The notes: a model not told the origin generated them from the letters alone. A stretch of 64,000 bases of DNA from Fibrobacter sp. UWB2 (GCF_002210425.1 NZ_MWQK01000003.1:62001-126000); one strand, 5' to 3'. Positions 36,820 through 46,214 are shown, counted from the stretch's first letter. Program-made: numbers and translations.

Positions 36820-39069
36820 CTATTTAAAACTGTAGCGAATCTTTGTTGCAAAACTTCTACCCGGTTTACTTTCACCAAACTTATCGAATGATTCGCTATC
36901 CGTGATGTTATCAACTTCAAAACTCCAGCCCAGTTTATTATCCCAAATGGAATATTCAACGCCCACATCCTGCGTGAACGAAGCCTTAATTTTACGGCTC
37001 TGGCGGGAGCTAATCTTCCAGCCGTAGAAATATTCATCCGTATAATTTGCAGACCACCAGACTTTCAAGAAGTCTTCTTTGCCAAACAAATCGCCCATAT
37101 GGAATTCCGCAAGATAGTTCATAAAGAATCGCGGAATGTTAGGCACAATCGCCTTCTTGGGGACGCCCTGTTTTGCCGTATATTTCATGTTACGCAAGTC
37201 CTGGAAAGTCCAGTTCGTCCCGAGCAAAAACCATTCATTGACATCCAACTTCACATCACCTTCGTAACCCCAGGCACGAATCGGATTCATGTTAAAGTAA
37301 GGCGTAGACATTTGCGCAGAATTCATGTAATGGATTCTATCTTTGTAGTACGAATAAAACACATCACCATCAAAGCGGAGCCTTGTCACAAGCGGCAATT
37401 CCTGCAAGTCTACAGAAATTCCAAAATTGAAATTATCAGCCTGTTCGGGCTTGAGGTTTGTCGCCGCACTCACGCGAATGCCGTCGCCAAAGAGTTCTTC
37501 TGGAGTCGGTAAGCGCACAGCATGCTGATACGAAGCCTTCACAGAAAGTGGCTTTGCCACCTTGAACATCAAGCTTTCATCGTAACTGAAATCATTGTAA
37601 TCATTCGATTCCACCGCAGGTTCAATCAGAAGGCTCGTCGGCATATTGGAAATTTCAGCCTTCATGTAATGGAACTTGAAACCGAGAAGATTCTGGAGGC
37701 GAGATTCAAAGAAATTATTTTCAAGAGAAAGCCCGGTCGTTATCGAGAAAACTTCTCCCGGAAGCCCCGCTGTGTTAAACTGGGCCATTTTAGCGCCGTA
37801 ATCGTCTTCAGGATTTTCCTTGTGGTACTTGATGAGTGTATTCCAATAAATCTTTTGATCCTTAATAAACTGGTAATCAAAATTCAGCAAGTTATTGAAA
37901 TCATACACCTGCACCGTGCGCAATCTCGGAAGCCCCATAGACACGAGTTCGCCCACATTCTTTTGCGCCGTATCGCAGCTAAACCAGTTGCGGCAATGAA
38001 CTCGGCTTGTGTCAATGATTTTATTTTCGGCATAACCGAACGAAAAAAAATCACCGAAATTCAAGTTTTTCGCAAAGAAATTCTTCTTGTCTAGCCCAAA
38101 AGAAGCACCGAAATTATAGCCTTCGGAGGTTGATTCCTTAATGCGATTTTCAATGCCCTGAATCTGCTTGTCAAACGCGCCAAAGCTTGCACCCAACGAA
38201 ATTTGGTCAAACCAGGCGTTCATCAAGTTCGCAAAAGCCTGCACATTGTAAGAGGTGTAATGGTCATGATCGCGAACAACGCTCGTATCCGCACCTGTAG
38301 AGCTTTTCATGTACGGCGATGTAAATTCGTAATCGTTATCGGAATGGTTAAAGTAACCGGACACACCAATTTCAAGGCTTGCAGCACCCGCAATGCTATC
38401 AATCAAATGGCTTGCGGCAACGGAAGCTTTGTGCGTATTGAAACTTGAAAAACTGTAAGAAGCGTCCACAGAATTTGTCGGGCGTTTCTTAGTCACAATG
38501 TTAATGGCACCGCCTGCGCCATCTGTTGCAAAACGTGCCGGGATATAGCCTTTATAAACTTCAATATCCGCAATCTGGTCGATAGGAATATCGTCAAGTC
38601 CCAAATTTCCCTGCGTTTCGACAGGAACGCCGTTGACAAGCACCTTGATGTTCTTGCCTTCCATGCCGCGGATATTGATTTTGCCTTCGCTACCCATTCC
38701 GCCAGACTTACGCACTTTCACGCCAGACGCAGAATTAATCGCCTTAGAAACGCTCTTGCTCGTATTTTGCAATTCAGCGGCATCAATCGTTGAAACCGTT
38801 TCAACCTGTTTTGCAATAGCAGCCTGCTCCGCTTCAGATTCCGTTTCAACCGAAAGCAAGTCCAGCTTTGTGACATCTTCGGAACTTGCGGAACCGCCCG
38901 CAGCATTTACTTCAGAAGTGCCTCCATTGGAAGCATCAGTCGCATTACTTTCCGCGACGGGTTCATCAAAATCTTCAAACGAAGTAACTTCGTCATCCTG
39001 CGCATAAGCAGAAACAACGGCAAATGCCGCAAAAGCGGCAAAAACAGTAGCAAACTTACGAATATTCAT
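36820..39069 (-). CDS. TonB-dependent outer-membrane receptor, 749 aa
   Basis: Signal peptide (ending VSAYA, before QDDEVTS). An acidic/Ser-rich stretch (about 30-80) precedes the plug: ISTIDAAELQ-like TonB-box region, VRKSGGMGSEGKINIRGMEG, LVNGVPVETQGNLGLDDIPI and IEVYKGYIPARFATDGAGGAINIVTKK. The 22-strand barrel ends FATKIRYSFK. ATG 39069 was preferred over TTG 39075. Downstream are FeoA/FeoB and TonB/ExbBD; upstream is the propeller lipoprotein. The set resembles xenosiderophore or haem uptake loci; the ligand is not readable. Confidence 0.92.
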   Translation of the reverse strand: MNIRKFATVFAAFAAFAVVSAYAQDDEVTSFEDFDEPVAESNATDASNGGTSEVNAAGGSASSEDVTKLDLLSVETESEAEQAAIAKQVETVSTIDAAELQNTSKSVSKAINSASGVKVRKSGGMGSEGKINIRGMEGKNIKVLVNGVPVETQGNLGLDDIPIDQIADIEVYKGYIPARFATDGAGGAINIVTKKRPTNSVDASYSFSSFNTHKASVAASHLIDSIAGAASLEIGVSGYFNHSDNDYEFTSPYMKSSTGADTSVVRDHDHYTSYNVQAFANLMNAWFDQISLGASFGAFDKQIQGIENRIKESTSEGYNFGASFGLDKKNFFAKNLNFGDFFSFGYAENKIIDTSRVHCRNWFSCDTAQKNVGELVSMGLPRLRTVQVYDFNNLLNFDYQFIKDQKIYWNTLIKYHKENPEDDYGAKMAQFNTAGLPGEVFSITTGLSLENNFFESRLQNLLGFKFHYMKAEISNMPTSLLIEPAVESNDYNDFSYDESLMFKVAKPLSVKASYQHAVRLPTPEELFGDGIRVSAATNLKPEQADNFNFGISVDLQELPLVTRLRFDGDVFYSYYKDRIHYMNSAQMSTPYFNMNPIRAWGYEGDVKLDVNEWFLLGTNWTFQDLRNMKYTAKQGVPKKAIVPNIPRFFMNYLAEFHMGDLFGKEDFLKVWWSANYTDEYFYGWKISSRQSRKIKASFTQDVGVEYSIWDNKLGWSFEVDNITDSESFDKFGESKPGRSFATKIRYSFK

Positions 39070-39103
39070 CTTCAATAAAACCCAGAACTACTTTTTACAA
39101 GAA

Positions 39104-39189
39104 GGAGATTCCCGGTCATCCCCGTCAAGCGAGGACAGGCGCCGGGAATGACACAACACTGTCATGCCCGCCACTGAGCGGGCATCTCC
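39104..39189. repeat. Two palindromic dispersed repeats between lipoprotein and receptor genes
   Basis: GGAGATTCCCGG..CCGGGAATGACA with an inner CCCCGTC/GACAGG insertion, then TGTCATGCCCGCC..GCGGGCATCTCC. They could form stable stem-loops in the operon mRNA. Confidence 0.75.
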
Positions 39190-39195
39190 AATTCA

Positions 39196-40395
39196 TTACT
39201 TCAGCGGAACAATCCACATCGGGATCTGTTCAGACTTGGCAATCTTTTCAGCCTTATCCGTCTTCGGATCATAGCGGAAGTATGCATTGCCATCTTCTTC
39301 AGTAGAAACCGCAAAAATTACGTTGCCATCATCTTCCACATACTTGCCGTAGCTTGCCCAGCTCGAAGAATAACCAATCGGCAAAGCCTTAATCGTCTTC
39401 TTTGCAAGGTTAAGCTGCACCGGCTTGCAAGTGTTATTGTGATAGCTATCCATGTCCGTCCAGGTCTGCTTCAAATCGACCATCACGTTCAAGAAAGCAT
39501 AGACAAGGCCATCCTTCTCGTTCGATGCCGGAGAGAGGTACTTGAAATTATCCTTCTTTGTAATGCCATCAATAGCGACATCCTTCGTGATGTACCAGGC
39601 ATAATCCTTGTCAAACTTGGTTTCACCCACCTTGATACGGAGGAAACCATCAACCTGGCCCGGAGCGTAGCCCCAAGAAGCATTACTGTAGCAGTAGATA
39701 TAGCCATCGATAACGGTAAATGCCTGGTTCTGGGAGTCATCCAAGGAACCCACGGCAGCAATGCGGTCATCCTTAGCAACAGCGACGACTTCGTCCTTCT
39801 TGACATCGATAATGGCGACCTGAGCTTCGTTACCCGTAGCATAATCGCTCACGTTCTGCAAGAGGCCTACATAGAGGCGACCGTCAACAATCACGCCAGT
39901 TCCCGGGCTCACCACGAGAGCGTCCTTATTCTTGTACTTGGAAAGGTCAATGGCGCCCGTCTTCTTCATGGTTTTCGGGTTGATGACAATCAAGGAATCG
40001 AGCATGCCGCCCAAATAAGCCTTTTCCTCGTTGACAAAATAAATATGATTAGCCCAAGTCCCAGCAAGCGTAAGCTTTGCCGTTACCTTACCAAGCTTAT
40101 TGTTTTCAGCCAAGCTGTAGCGGGAAATGGAACCAACATCCAAATCAGCGATGAACAGGGAATTATCGTAATAGACAACACCTGCACGCGTACCGACTTC
40201 AACAAAGTCCTTGCCCAGATCATCTGTGTGATCGAGGGACATTGTGCCGATAAACATCGTTTCGCCGGTCGAAATGGAAGTTGCAAATTCGCGCTTGTAA
40301 TCATCCTTTTCAGAATCAGCGTTGCTCGAAGAATCGCTACCGCAGGCAGCAAAAAGGCTTGCTGCAAAAGTAAGTGCAATGAGCTTTTTATTCAT
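39196..40395 (-). CDS. Beta-propeller surface lipoprotein, DUF4374/XusB-like, 399 aa
   Basis: Lipobox FAAC (Cys19) followed by Ser/Asp. The rest is a run of four-stranded repeats (GVVYYDNSLFIADLDVGSISRY, HIYFVNEEKAYLGGMLDSLIVIN, GTGVIVDGRLYVGLL, VIDGYIYCYSN), a propeller pattern. In Bacteroides, DUF4374-type lipoproteins (XusB) pair with a TonB receptor for siderophore piracy; the same gene order is seen here. Family membership is my reading of pattern and context. First gene of the iron block; the shared motif lies 71 nt upstream. Confidence 0.75.
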   Translation of the reverse strand: MNKKLIALTFAASLFAACGSDSSSNADSEKDDYKREFATSISTGETMFIGTMSLDHTDDLGKDFVEVGTRAGVVYYDNSLFIADLDVGSISRYSLAENNKLGKVTAKLTLAGTWANHIYFVNEEKAYLGGMLDSLIVINPKTMKKTGAIDLSKYKNKDALVVSPGTGVIVDGRLYVGLLQNVSDYATGNEAQVAIIDVKKDEVVAVAKDDRIAAVGSLDDSQNQAFTVIDGYIYCYSNASWGYAPGQVDGFLRIKVGETKFDKDYAWYITKDVAIDGITKKDNFKYLSPASNEKDGLVYAFLNVMVDLKQTWTDMDSYHNNTCKPVQLNLAKKTIKALPIGYSSSWASYGKYVEDDGNVIFAVSTEEDGNAYFRYDPKTDKAEKIAKSEQIPMWIVPLK

Positions 40396-40573
40396 ACAGT
40401 TCTCCTAGGGTTATACACCTTTTAAGTTTCGCCCGCATTTTAGAAATCCCCAAAGACCGCCTCAACTCCAAATAGACTCAAATCAATCCAAAAAGTTAGA
40501 TATGACTAATATAACCTTTAAAACAAGACCTCAATAAATTAAAATTGGTGCGAAAAACAAACAGAAGGTAACT
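40396..40573. promoter_or_regulatory. Divergent promoter region, lipoprotein / ABC pair
   Basis: 178 nt with the 12-bp motif (40466-40477) and AT-rich segments. A Fur-like site is not clear; TTAGATATGACTAATATAA (40496-40514) is only a weak inverted repeat. Confidence 0.45.
40466..40477 (-). promoter_or_regulatory. Shared 12-bp motif upstream of the XusB-like gene
   Basis: GTCTATTTGGAG on the minus strand, 71 nt before the lipoprotein ATG and 97 nt before the divergent ABC gene. Confidence 0.5.
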
Positions 40574-42337
40574 ATGAGTGTTTTCAAAAGACTAACACCT
40601 TATATGCAATCGCGAAAAATTTTATATCCGTTTGCACTTTTATTTTCATCATTGAGTTCCATCGCGGGGATCGCTCCCTTTATATATGTATGGCTCATCG
40701 TCCGTGAATTATTCGCTGACACAGGCAAAATTTCATACGATATGGTCAAGCATTACGCATTGATGGCCGTCATTTTCTCGGCAGTCAGCGTCGTGCTTTA
40801 CTTTTCCGCGCTCGTCTGTTCGCACTTAGTCGCCTTCCGCATCGAAGGCAACATCCGCAGAATTACCATGAAAAAATTGCTCAAGCTCCCGCTTGGCTTT
40901 TTCGACAAGAATCCCACCGGACGCATCCGCAAAATCATCGACGACAACGCAGCCGTCACTCATACATTCATGGCGCACGAACTTCCGGATTTGGCAGGAA
41001 CCATCGTCGTTCCCATCGCCTCGCTCGTATTGTTGTTCATTTTCGATTGGCGTCTTGGCATTGCTTCCCTCGTCCCAATTGCCTACGCCATCATCACGCT
41101 CGGCTCCAAGATGAACAAGAGCAAGGACTTTATGCAAAAATACATGAAGTCTCTCGAAGACATGAATACAGAAGCGGTCGAATACGTGCGCGGCATCCCC
41201 GTCGTGAAAGTTTTTCAGCAAACTATTTACTCTTTCAAGAACTTCTATAAAACGATTGATGATTACCATCAAATGGTCACTGCATATTCCAGCAGTTGGA
41301 AATTCATCATGTGTTCTTACACGACGCTCATCAACGGTGTCGCCCTCATCCTCGTCCCCACAACATTCCTTATTGCAACTAGTTCAGGCAACATTGCCGC
41401 CACAATCGTGGACTTGATGCTCTACGTTCTCGTGACCCCCGTTTTCTCGCAGTGCGTCATGCGCAGCATGTACTTGAGCCAAGCCGTAAACCAGGCAAAA
41501 CTCGCCATTGGTAGCATTGAATCGTTGACAGATTACCCAGAACTTGCTACACCGACAAACCCGCAAGAAGTCAAGCATTTCGATATTGAATTCAAGAATG
41601 TCAAGTTCACCTACCCCGGCACAGAAAATGAAGTCCTTCATGACATTTCATTCAAAATAAAGGAAGGCGAAACAGTCGCACTCGTTGGTACATCTGGCGG
41701 CGGCAAGAGCACCATTGCAAAGCTCGTCCCGAGATTTTTCGATGCCAACGATGGTGAAATTTTAGTCGGCGGTGCGCCCATCAAGGAAATACCCCAAGAA
41801 GTCCTCATGAAAAACACATCATTCGTTTTCCAGAATACTCGACTCTTCAAGAAGAGTATTTTGGAAAACGTCCGTTACGGAACTCCTGAGGCATCCATTG
41901 AAAGCGTCAACAAGGCGCTTGATCTCGCCCAATGCCGCGAAATCATTGACCGTCTGCCCGAAGGCATCAACACAGTCATCGGCAGCAAGGGTACATACCT
42001 TTCTGGTGGCGAGCAGCAGCGAATCGTCCTCGCCAGAGCCATTCTCAAGAACGCACCGATCGTCGTTCTTGATGAAGCGACCGCATTTGCTGACCCCGAA
42101 AACGAAAGCCTTATCCAGCAAGCACTGCAAACGCTTTCGAAGGGCAAAACAGTCTTGATGATTGCACACAGACTCACAAGCATCGTGAATGCCGACCAGA
42201 TTCTCGTCGTACAAGGCGGCCGCATCGTGGAACGCGGCACGCACAAGGAGCTCGTTGAAAAAGGCGGCATATTCGCCAAGATGTGGCAAGATTATCAGCA
42301 GTCCGTCAGCTGGACTATCGGAGGCAAGAATGTATAA
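40574..42337 (+). CDS. Exporter-fold ABC half-transporter, first of a pair (IrtA/YbtP-like), 587 aa
   Basis: A six-TM domain (about 20-310) is followed by an ATPase: Walker A GTSGGGKST, signature LSGGEQQRIVLARA, Walker B IVVLDEATAFADPEN, H-loop IAHRLTS. IRRITMKKLLKLPLGFFDKNPTGRIRKIIDDNAA is the coupling region of exporter-type folds. The partner overlaps by 8 nt. Pairs of exporter-fold half-transporters beside siderophore genes (YbtPQ, IrtAB) import siderophores; this context suggests the same. Export remains an alternative. Confidence 0.88.
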   Translation: MSVFKRLTPYMQSRKILYPFALLFSSLSSIAGIAPFIYVWLIVRELFADTGKISYDMVKHYALMAVIFSAVSVVLYFSALVCSHLVAFRIEGNIRRITMKKLLKLPLGFFDKNPTGRIRKIIDDNAAVTHTFMAHELPDLAGTIVVPIASLVLLFIFDWRLGIASLVPIAYAIITLGSKMNKSKDFMQKYMKSLEDMNTEAVEYVRGIPVVKVFQQTIYSFKNFYKTIDDYHQMVTAYSSSWKFIMCSYTTLINGVALILVPTTFLIATSSGNIAATIVDLMLYVLVTPVFSQCVMRSMYLSQAVNQAKLAIGSIESLTDYPELATPTNPQEVKHFDIEFKNVKFTYPGTENEVLHDISFKIKEGETVALVGTSGGGKSTIAKLVPRFFDANDGEILVGGAPIKEIPQEVLMKNTSFVFQNTRLFKKSILENVRYGTPEASIESVNKALDLAQCREIIDRLPEGINTVIGSKGTYLSGGEQQRIVLARAILKNAPIVVLDEATAFADPENESLIQQALQTLSKGKTVLMIAHRLTSIVNADQILVVQGGRIVERGTHKELVEKGGIFAKMWQDYQQSVSWTIGGKNV

Positions 42338-44057
42338 CTGGATTAAAAATCGTTTTGTCCTCTCTGATGAAGGTACAAAAACATTTATCAAAGGCGTATT
42401 TTGGACAACGTGGCATTACCTTTCGTTAATGCTCCCGCTTTCGTTCGTATTCCTGTTCCTCAAGGAATTCATGGCGAAAATGCAAAATCCGTCGGCAGAA
42501 CCGCATAATTTCTGGGTTTACATAGCAATTGCGGTCGTCATTTACCTCGTCATGTACTTCATCTACGCACTTTCTTACGACAGCACGTACGAATCAGTCT
42601 ATTCGGAATGCAAAAAGCGCCGCATCACGCTTGCCGAAAAGTTGCGCAAGCTCCCGCTCGCCTTCTTTGGCAAAAAGGACCTTTCCGACTTGACATCGAC
42701 TATCATGAATGACGTGAACGCCCTTGAAATGATTTTCTCGCACGCCGTTCCTGAAATTTTTGCAGTCGCCGCGATGCTCGTTATCTGCGCAGTCGCACTC
42801 ATTATTTACAACCCGTTGATGGCGGCAGCACTTTTGTGGGTAGCACCATTTGCAGGATTGCTCATTTACTTGTCCCGCAAATTACAGTTCAAAAACTTCA
42901 AGCACACCTACAATGCGGCCCGCGTCATTACCGAAGACATTCAGGAAAGCCTTGAAAACATTCAAGAAATCAAGTCCTACTGCGAAGAAGAAAGCGTCTG
43001 CAAAGCATTGGACGATCACTCCAAATTCTATGAACATTTCCAGATTAAAGGCGAATTCATGTCAGGAGTCATCTTGAACGGTGCACAAATTTTCCTGAAA
43101 CTCGGCCTTGCTTCCGTTCTCATTTTCGGTTCTATCCTCCTTGCACAAGACAAATTAAGCGTATTTGATTACCTCGTGTACATCGTCTGCGCATCGACGA
43201 TTTACAGCCCCATTTATCTCGTTCTAAACAACATGACGGAACTATTCTTCTTGGATGTTCGTCTCAAGCGATTCAAGGAAATGGACGATATGGAAGTGCA
43301 ACGCGGTTCCACAAAGTTTGAGCCCGCTGATTACGACATTGAATTCAAGAACGTCGATTTCTACTACAACGAAGAAAAGCAAGTTTTGAAGAAGGCATCG
43401 TTCACCGCAAAGCAAGGCGAAATCACGGCACTCGTTGGCCCGTCTGGCAGCGGAAAGACAACCGCAGCAAAGCTCGCCGCCCGTTTCTGGGACATTCAAG
43501 GCGGCACCATCACGCTCGGCGGCCAGGACATCTCAAGAATCGATCCCGAAACGCTCCTCAAAAACTTTTCCATCGTCTTCCAGGATGTCGTGCTGTTCAA
43601 CACCTCCATCCGCGACAACATTCGCATCGGTAAGCGCGACGCCACCGACGAAGAAATCCTGCGAGCCGCAAAACTTGCAAACTGCGATGACTTTGTCCAA
43701 AGGCTCCCGCAAGGCTACGACACCGTCATCGGTGAAAACGGCGACACGCTCTCCGGCGGCGAACGCCAGCGAATCTCCATCGCCCGCGCCATCCTCAAGG
43801 ACGCCCCCATCGTGCTCCTTGACGAAGCCACAGCAAGCCTCGACGTCGAAAATGAATCCAAGATTCAGCAGAGTATTTCGGAACTCGTGCAGAACAAGAC
43901 CGTCATCATCATCGCCCACCGCATGCGCACCATCGCCAATGCAGACAAGGTCGTGGTGTTGCAAAACGGTCAAGTTGTCGAAACCGGCTCCCCCGCAGAA
44001 CTCAAGGCAAAAGGCGGCCTCTTCGGCAAAATGCTCAAGCTCCAAGAAATAAATTAG
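42330..44057 (+). CDS. Exporter-fold ABC half-transporter, second of a pair (IrtB/YbtQ-like), 575 aa
   Basis: Start ATG 42330 overlaps the first partner's end and has GAGG upstream; a long open frame before it is a shadow. TM domain about 20-320, then ATPase: Walker A GPSGSGKTT, signature LSGGERQRISIARA, Walker B IVLLDEATASLDVENES, H-loop IAHRMRT. Heterodimer partner of the previous gene. A strong terminator follows. Confidence 0.88.
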   Translation: MYNWIKNRFVLSDEGTKTFIKGVFWTTWHYLSLMLPLSFVFLFLKEFMAKMQNPSAEPHNFWVYIAIAVVIYLVMYFIYALSYDSTYESVYSECKKRRITLAEKLRKLPLAFFGKKDLSDLTSTIMNDVNALEMIFSHAVPEIFAVAAMLVICAVALIIYNPLMAAALLWVAPFAGLLIYLSRKLQFKNFKHTYNAARVITEDIQESLENIQEIKSYCEEESVCKALDDHSKFYEHFQIKGEFMSGVILNGAQIFLKLGLASVLIFGSILLAQDKLSVFDYLVYIVCASTIYSPIYLVLNNMTELFFLDVRLKRFKEMDDMEVQRGSTKFEPADYDIEFKNVDFYYNEEKQVLKKASFTAKQGEITALVGPSGSGKTTAAKLAARFWDIQGGTITLGGQDISRIDPETLLKNFSIVFQDVVLFNTSIRDNIRIGKRDATDEEILRAAKLANCDDFVQRLPQGYDTVIGENGDTLSGGERQRISIARAILKDAPIVLLDEATASLDVENESKIQQSISELVQNKTVIIIAHRMRTIANADKVVVLQNGQVVETGSPAELKAKGGLFGKMLKLQEIN

Positions 44058-44081
44058 AACTCATTCAATAACCACCTACTA

Positions 44082-44114
44082 AATTGCCCCGGAGAAATCC
44101 GGGGCAATTTTCTT
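44082..44114 (+). terminator. Terminator after the ABC pair
   Basis: 12-bp stem AATTGCCCCGGA / TCCGGGGCAATT with GAAA loop and a T-rich tail. Confidence 0.9.
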
Positions 44115-44124
44115 AACATATTCT

Positions 44125-44154
44125 TGTCATTCCCGCCTCCGAGCGGGAATCTCC
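44125..44154. repeat. Palindromic dispersed repeat
   Basis: TGTCATTCCCGCC..GCGGGAATCTCC between the terminator and the antitoxin promoter. Confidence 0.8.
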
Positions 44155-44183
44155 ATTTTTGTTCAGCGCCCCACTCAAATGTA

Positions 44184-44212
44184 TTGCTTTTGTGCGGACA
44201 AATATGTATATT
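44184..44212 (+). promoter_or_regulatory. Promoter of the RelB-like gene, probably leaderless
   Basis: TTGCTT, 17 bp, TATATT ending 7 nt before the ATG at 44220, so transcription would start at about the A of ATG. No SD is present. Confidence 0.6.
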
Positions 44213-44219
44213 GAATAAC

Positions 44220-44522
44220 ATGAACAAAACCGCAAATTTATACGCCCGCATAGAGCCCGATGTCAAAGAACAAGCTGAAAACATCCTGGAAACTCTCGGT
44301 ATATCCGTTTCCAGCGCTATCAACATGTTCTATAAGCAGATTATTCTGCAACAGGGAATTCCCTTCGATGTGAAGCTGCCTAAAGCTCCCGAAAATGCCG
44401 CTAAATGGTCAAAAGAGCGCCTCGACACGGAACTCGAAAAAGGATACAATGACATGCTGAAAGGTCGCACCCGCCCTGCAGCGATGGTCCTTTCCGATGT
44501 CAAGAAGAATCACAAGATATGA
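44220..44522 (+). CDS. RelB/DinJ-family antitoxin without adjacent toxin, 100 aa
   Basis: The N-terminal NKTANLYARIEPDVKEQAENILETLGISVSSAINMFYKQIILQQGIPF is the ribbon-helix-helix DNA-binding domain of RelB/DinJ antitoxins. The C-terminal tail (ENAAKWSKERLDTELEKGYNDMLKG) is the usual toxin-wrapping region. It would bind and neutralise a RelE/YafQ-type toxin and repress its own promoter. No toxin gene follows; the next gene is on the opposite strand and is a methyltransferase remnant. Orphan antitoxin or partner lost. Confidence 0.85.
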   Translation: MNKTANLYARIEPDVKEQAENILETLGISVSSAINMFYKQIILQQGIPFDVKLPKAPENAAKWSKERLDTELEKGYNDMLKGRTRPAAMVLSDVKKNHKI

Positions 44523-44544
44523 ATTTATAGAAGCGAAATAGTCT

Positions 44545-44927
44545 TTATTTCCCGCATTCCACGTAGGCTAAATCAATCCGCCCTTTAATAACGCAATTTT
44601 CTGTTATCGTCCAGCCATTCCCTTTTAAGAAAGACTTGTATTCGTCTTCCGTCCATTCGTGCGCAAAGCGGACACCGACAAGACTCAAAAGCTTTTGCCA
44701 CAAGTTTCTTTTGCCGTCAGTAGGGAATATAAAGTTCGGAGCTATCAGCACGCCGTCATCTTTCAAGACGCGGCGGATTTCCGCAAGCGCCTTCGAGGGC
44801 TCCGGGATAATGTGGAGCGCATTCGCAATCACAACCACATCAAAAGATTTGTCCATAAAACGTAACGAAGTCGCATTGCAAATTCATAAACCGGCGCAAA
44901 GACAACCCAAATATTCTTACTCATCAT
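44545..44927 (-). pseudogene. SAM-dependent methyltransferase pseudogene with internal deletion
   Basis: Two frames of one gene. The 5' part from ATG 44927/44924 (AGGAGA upstream) reads MSKNIWVVFAPVYEFAMR, the usual opening of a UbiE-like methyltransferase. Then the frame changes and the sequence resumes as NATSLRFMDKSFDVVVIANALHI, the family's late motif, and runs to 44545. The central SAM-binding part (about 70-80 residues, with the E/DxGxGxG motif) is missing. The junction is near 44885, at GAATTTGCAATGCG. A start at 44856 giving 103 aa is possible but would lack SAM binding. Confidence 0.8.
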
Positions 44928-44935
44928 TTTCTCCT

Positions 44936-44970
44936 AAAAAACGCACTTCCCTCTTGACAAGGAAAGTGCG
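44936..44970 (-). terminator. Terminator of the secreted hydrolase gene (minus strand)
   Basis: Read on the minus strand: CGCACTTTCC / GGGAAGTGCG stem followed by six T, 27 nt after the stop at 44998. Confidence 0.85.
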
Positions 44971-44997
44971 CCAACCGATTAAAACAAAATCTAGTTA

Positions 44998-46179
44998 TTA
45001 AAAGTTCTGTGCAACAACTATTTGCTTCCGCAAAATGGCGCCATCCAAGAATTCAAACATCGTGCGGTAAGCGTTATCGCGAACATCCTTGCGCGAGAGG
45101 AACAAGTCATGCATGCCATCCTCAATCGTTACGGTCGTAACATCACTACCCAATTTCGGAGCCCACTTTTCAAGGAGATTCACATCGAGCATGCAGTCGC
45201 AACGCATGTAGTCATCATCCCACTTGACCGTGTTCACCGTGCAGCCGCTACGCATCATGAGAACCGGAGCCTTGATCTGCATTCCCGCATGGATCCACTT
45301 GATGCCGCGAGTTGTCGCACGGAGGTATCCAAAATACTGTTGCGGCCATTCATCGCTCTTCAAATCACGATTGAATTCCCACTCGCCCTTTTCACTCTTC
45401 AAAAGAGAAATGTTGTACTTAGGGGCTTCCTGTTTCGGAGCGGGTGCATCGGGCAACAACAGCGCAATATCCGAGAATACAGGGAACGCCACATTGCGAA
45501 CAAACCAGCTATTTTTATAATCCAGGAACGGACTATTCAAAACGAGAGCTGCAAAATCTTCGCTATTGCGTTCATTCAGGTAATTCGGCGTAATCAGACC
45601 ACCCTGCGAATGACCGAGAATGACAAACGGCAATTTCGCACCCGAGCCTTTCGCGGCAATACTCTTGCAAAGCGCAATAGCCGCATCCAATTCCGCATAG
45701 TATTCCTTGACGCTACGCATATCCGAGCGCGGCTCGCCTTCGCTATACGAACGACCATTGTAATGCAAGTCAATTGCAAAGAACGCAAATCCCGCAGAAT
45801 CCGATTTTTCCGCAAGCTCTTCCTGGAAAAAATAATCATTGTAACCATGCACGTACAAGACAATACCACGCGGATTCGGTTCATGCGTCACCGCACGCGG
45901 AGAACTTCCGTAAGGATATTCAATTAACGTTGCATGAAAATCCTTATCATACGGTTTTACGTCAATCGGGTAAACCTGATACGGTTCGCCAAGTTCCGGG
46001 TCCACAGCCTTCAGCGGCAAAGCGTTATCAATGATCGTCTGCAACGTAGCTGCCGAGAGTTGCTTACTGTAAGCTTCATCCCGTTTCTTTTCCTTGCAGG
46101 CGGCAAGGCACGCATTTGCAGAAGTTGTAAAGAGCAATACGGCAGAGGCCGCGACAACAAAAGACTTTAACTTATTCAT
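44998..46179 (-). CDS. Secreted alpha/beta hydrolase (S33-type), 393 aa
   Basis: Signal peptide VVAASAVLLFTTSANACLAAC; a lipoprotein is possible since Cys residues stand at the cleavage region. Oxyanion and nucleophile elements: VLYVHGYNDYFF, then VILGHSQGG (Ser191). A C-terminal His candidate is DGMHDLFLS. The fold is the serine aminopeptidase/monoacylglycerol-lipase type. The shared GTCTAATTGGAG motif is 36 nt upstream, so it may be co-regulated with the iron genes; a siderophore esterase is one idea, untested. ATG 46179 was preferred; the frame is open upstream without signal. Confidence 0.85.
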   Translation of the reverse strand: MNKLKSFVVAASAVLLFTTSANACLAACKEKKRDEAYSKQLSAATLQTIIDNALPLKAVDPELGEPYQVYPIDVKPYDKDFHATLIEYPYGSSPRAVTHEPNPRGIVLYVHGYNDYFFQEELAEKSDSAGFAFFAIDLHYNGRSYSEGEPRSDMRSVKEYYAELDAAIALCKSIAAKGSGAKLPFVILGHSQGGLITPNYLNERNSEDFAALVLNSPFLDYKNSWFVRNVAFPVFSDIALLLPDAPAPKQEAPKYNISLLKSEKGEWEFNRDLKSDEWPQQYFGYLRATTRGIKWIHAGMQIKAPVLMMRSGCTVNTVKWDDDYMRCDCMLDVNLLEKWAPKLGSDVTTVTIEDGMHDLFLSRKDVRDNAYRTMFEFLDGAILRKQIVVAQNF

Positions 46180-46214
46180 GCGTCTACGATACAAAAATGT
46201 AATCGTTTACGCTA

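Noticed and set aside
40490-40520. Fur box in the iron promoter
   Set aside because: TTAGATATGACTAATATAA is only a weak inverted repeat and does not fit the GATAAT triplet pattern well.
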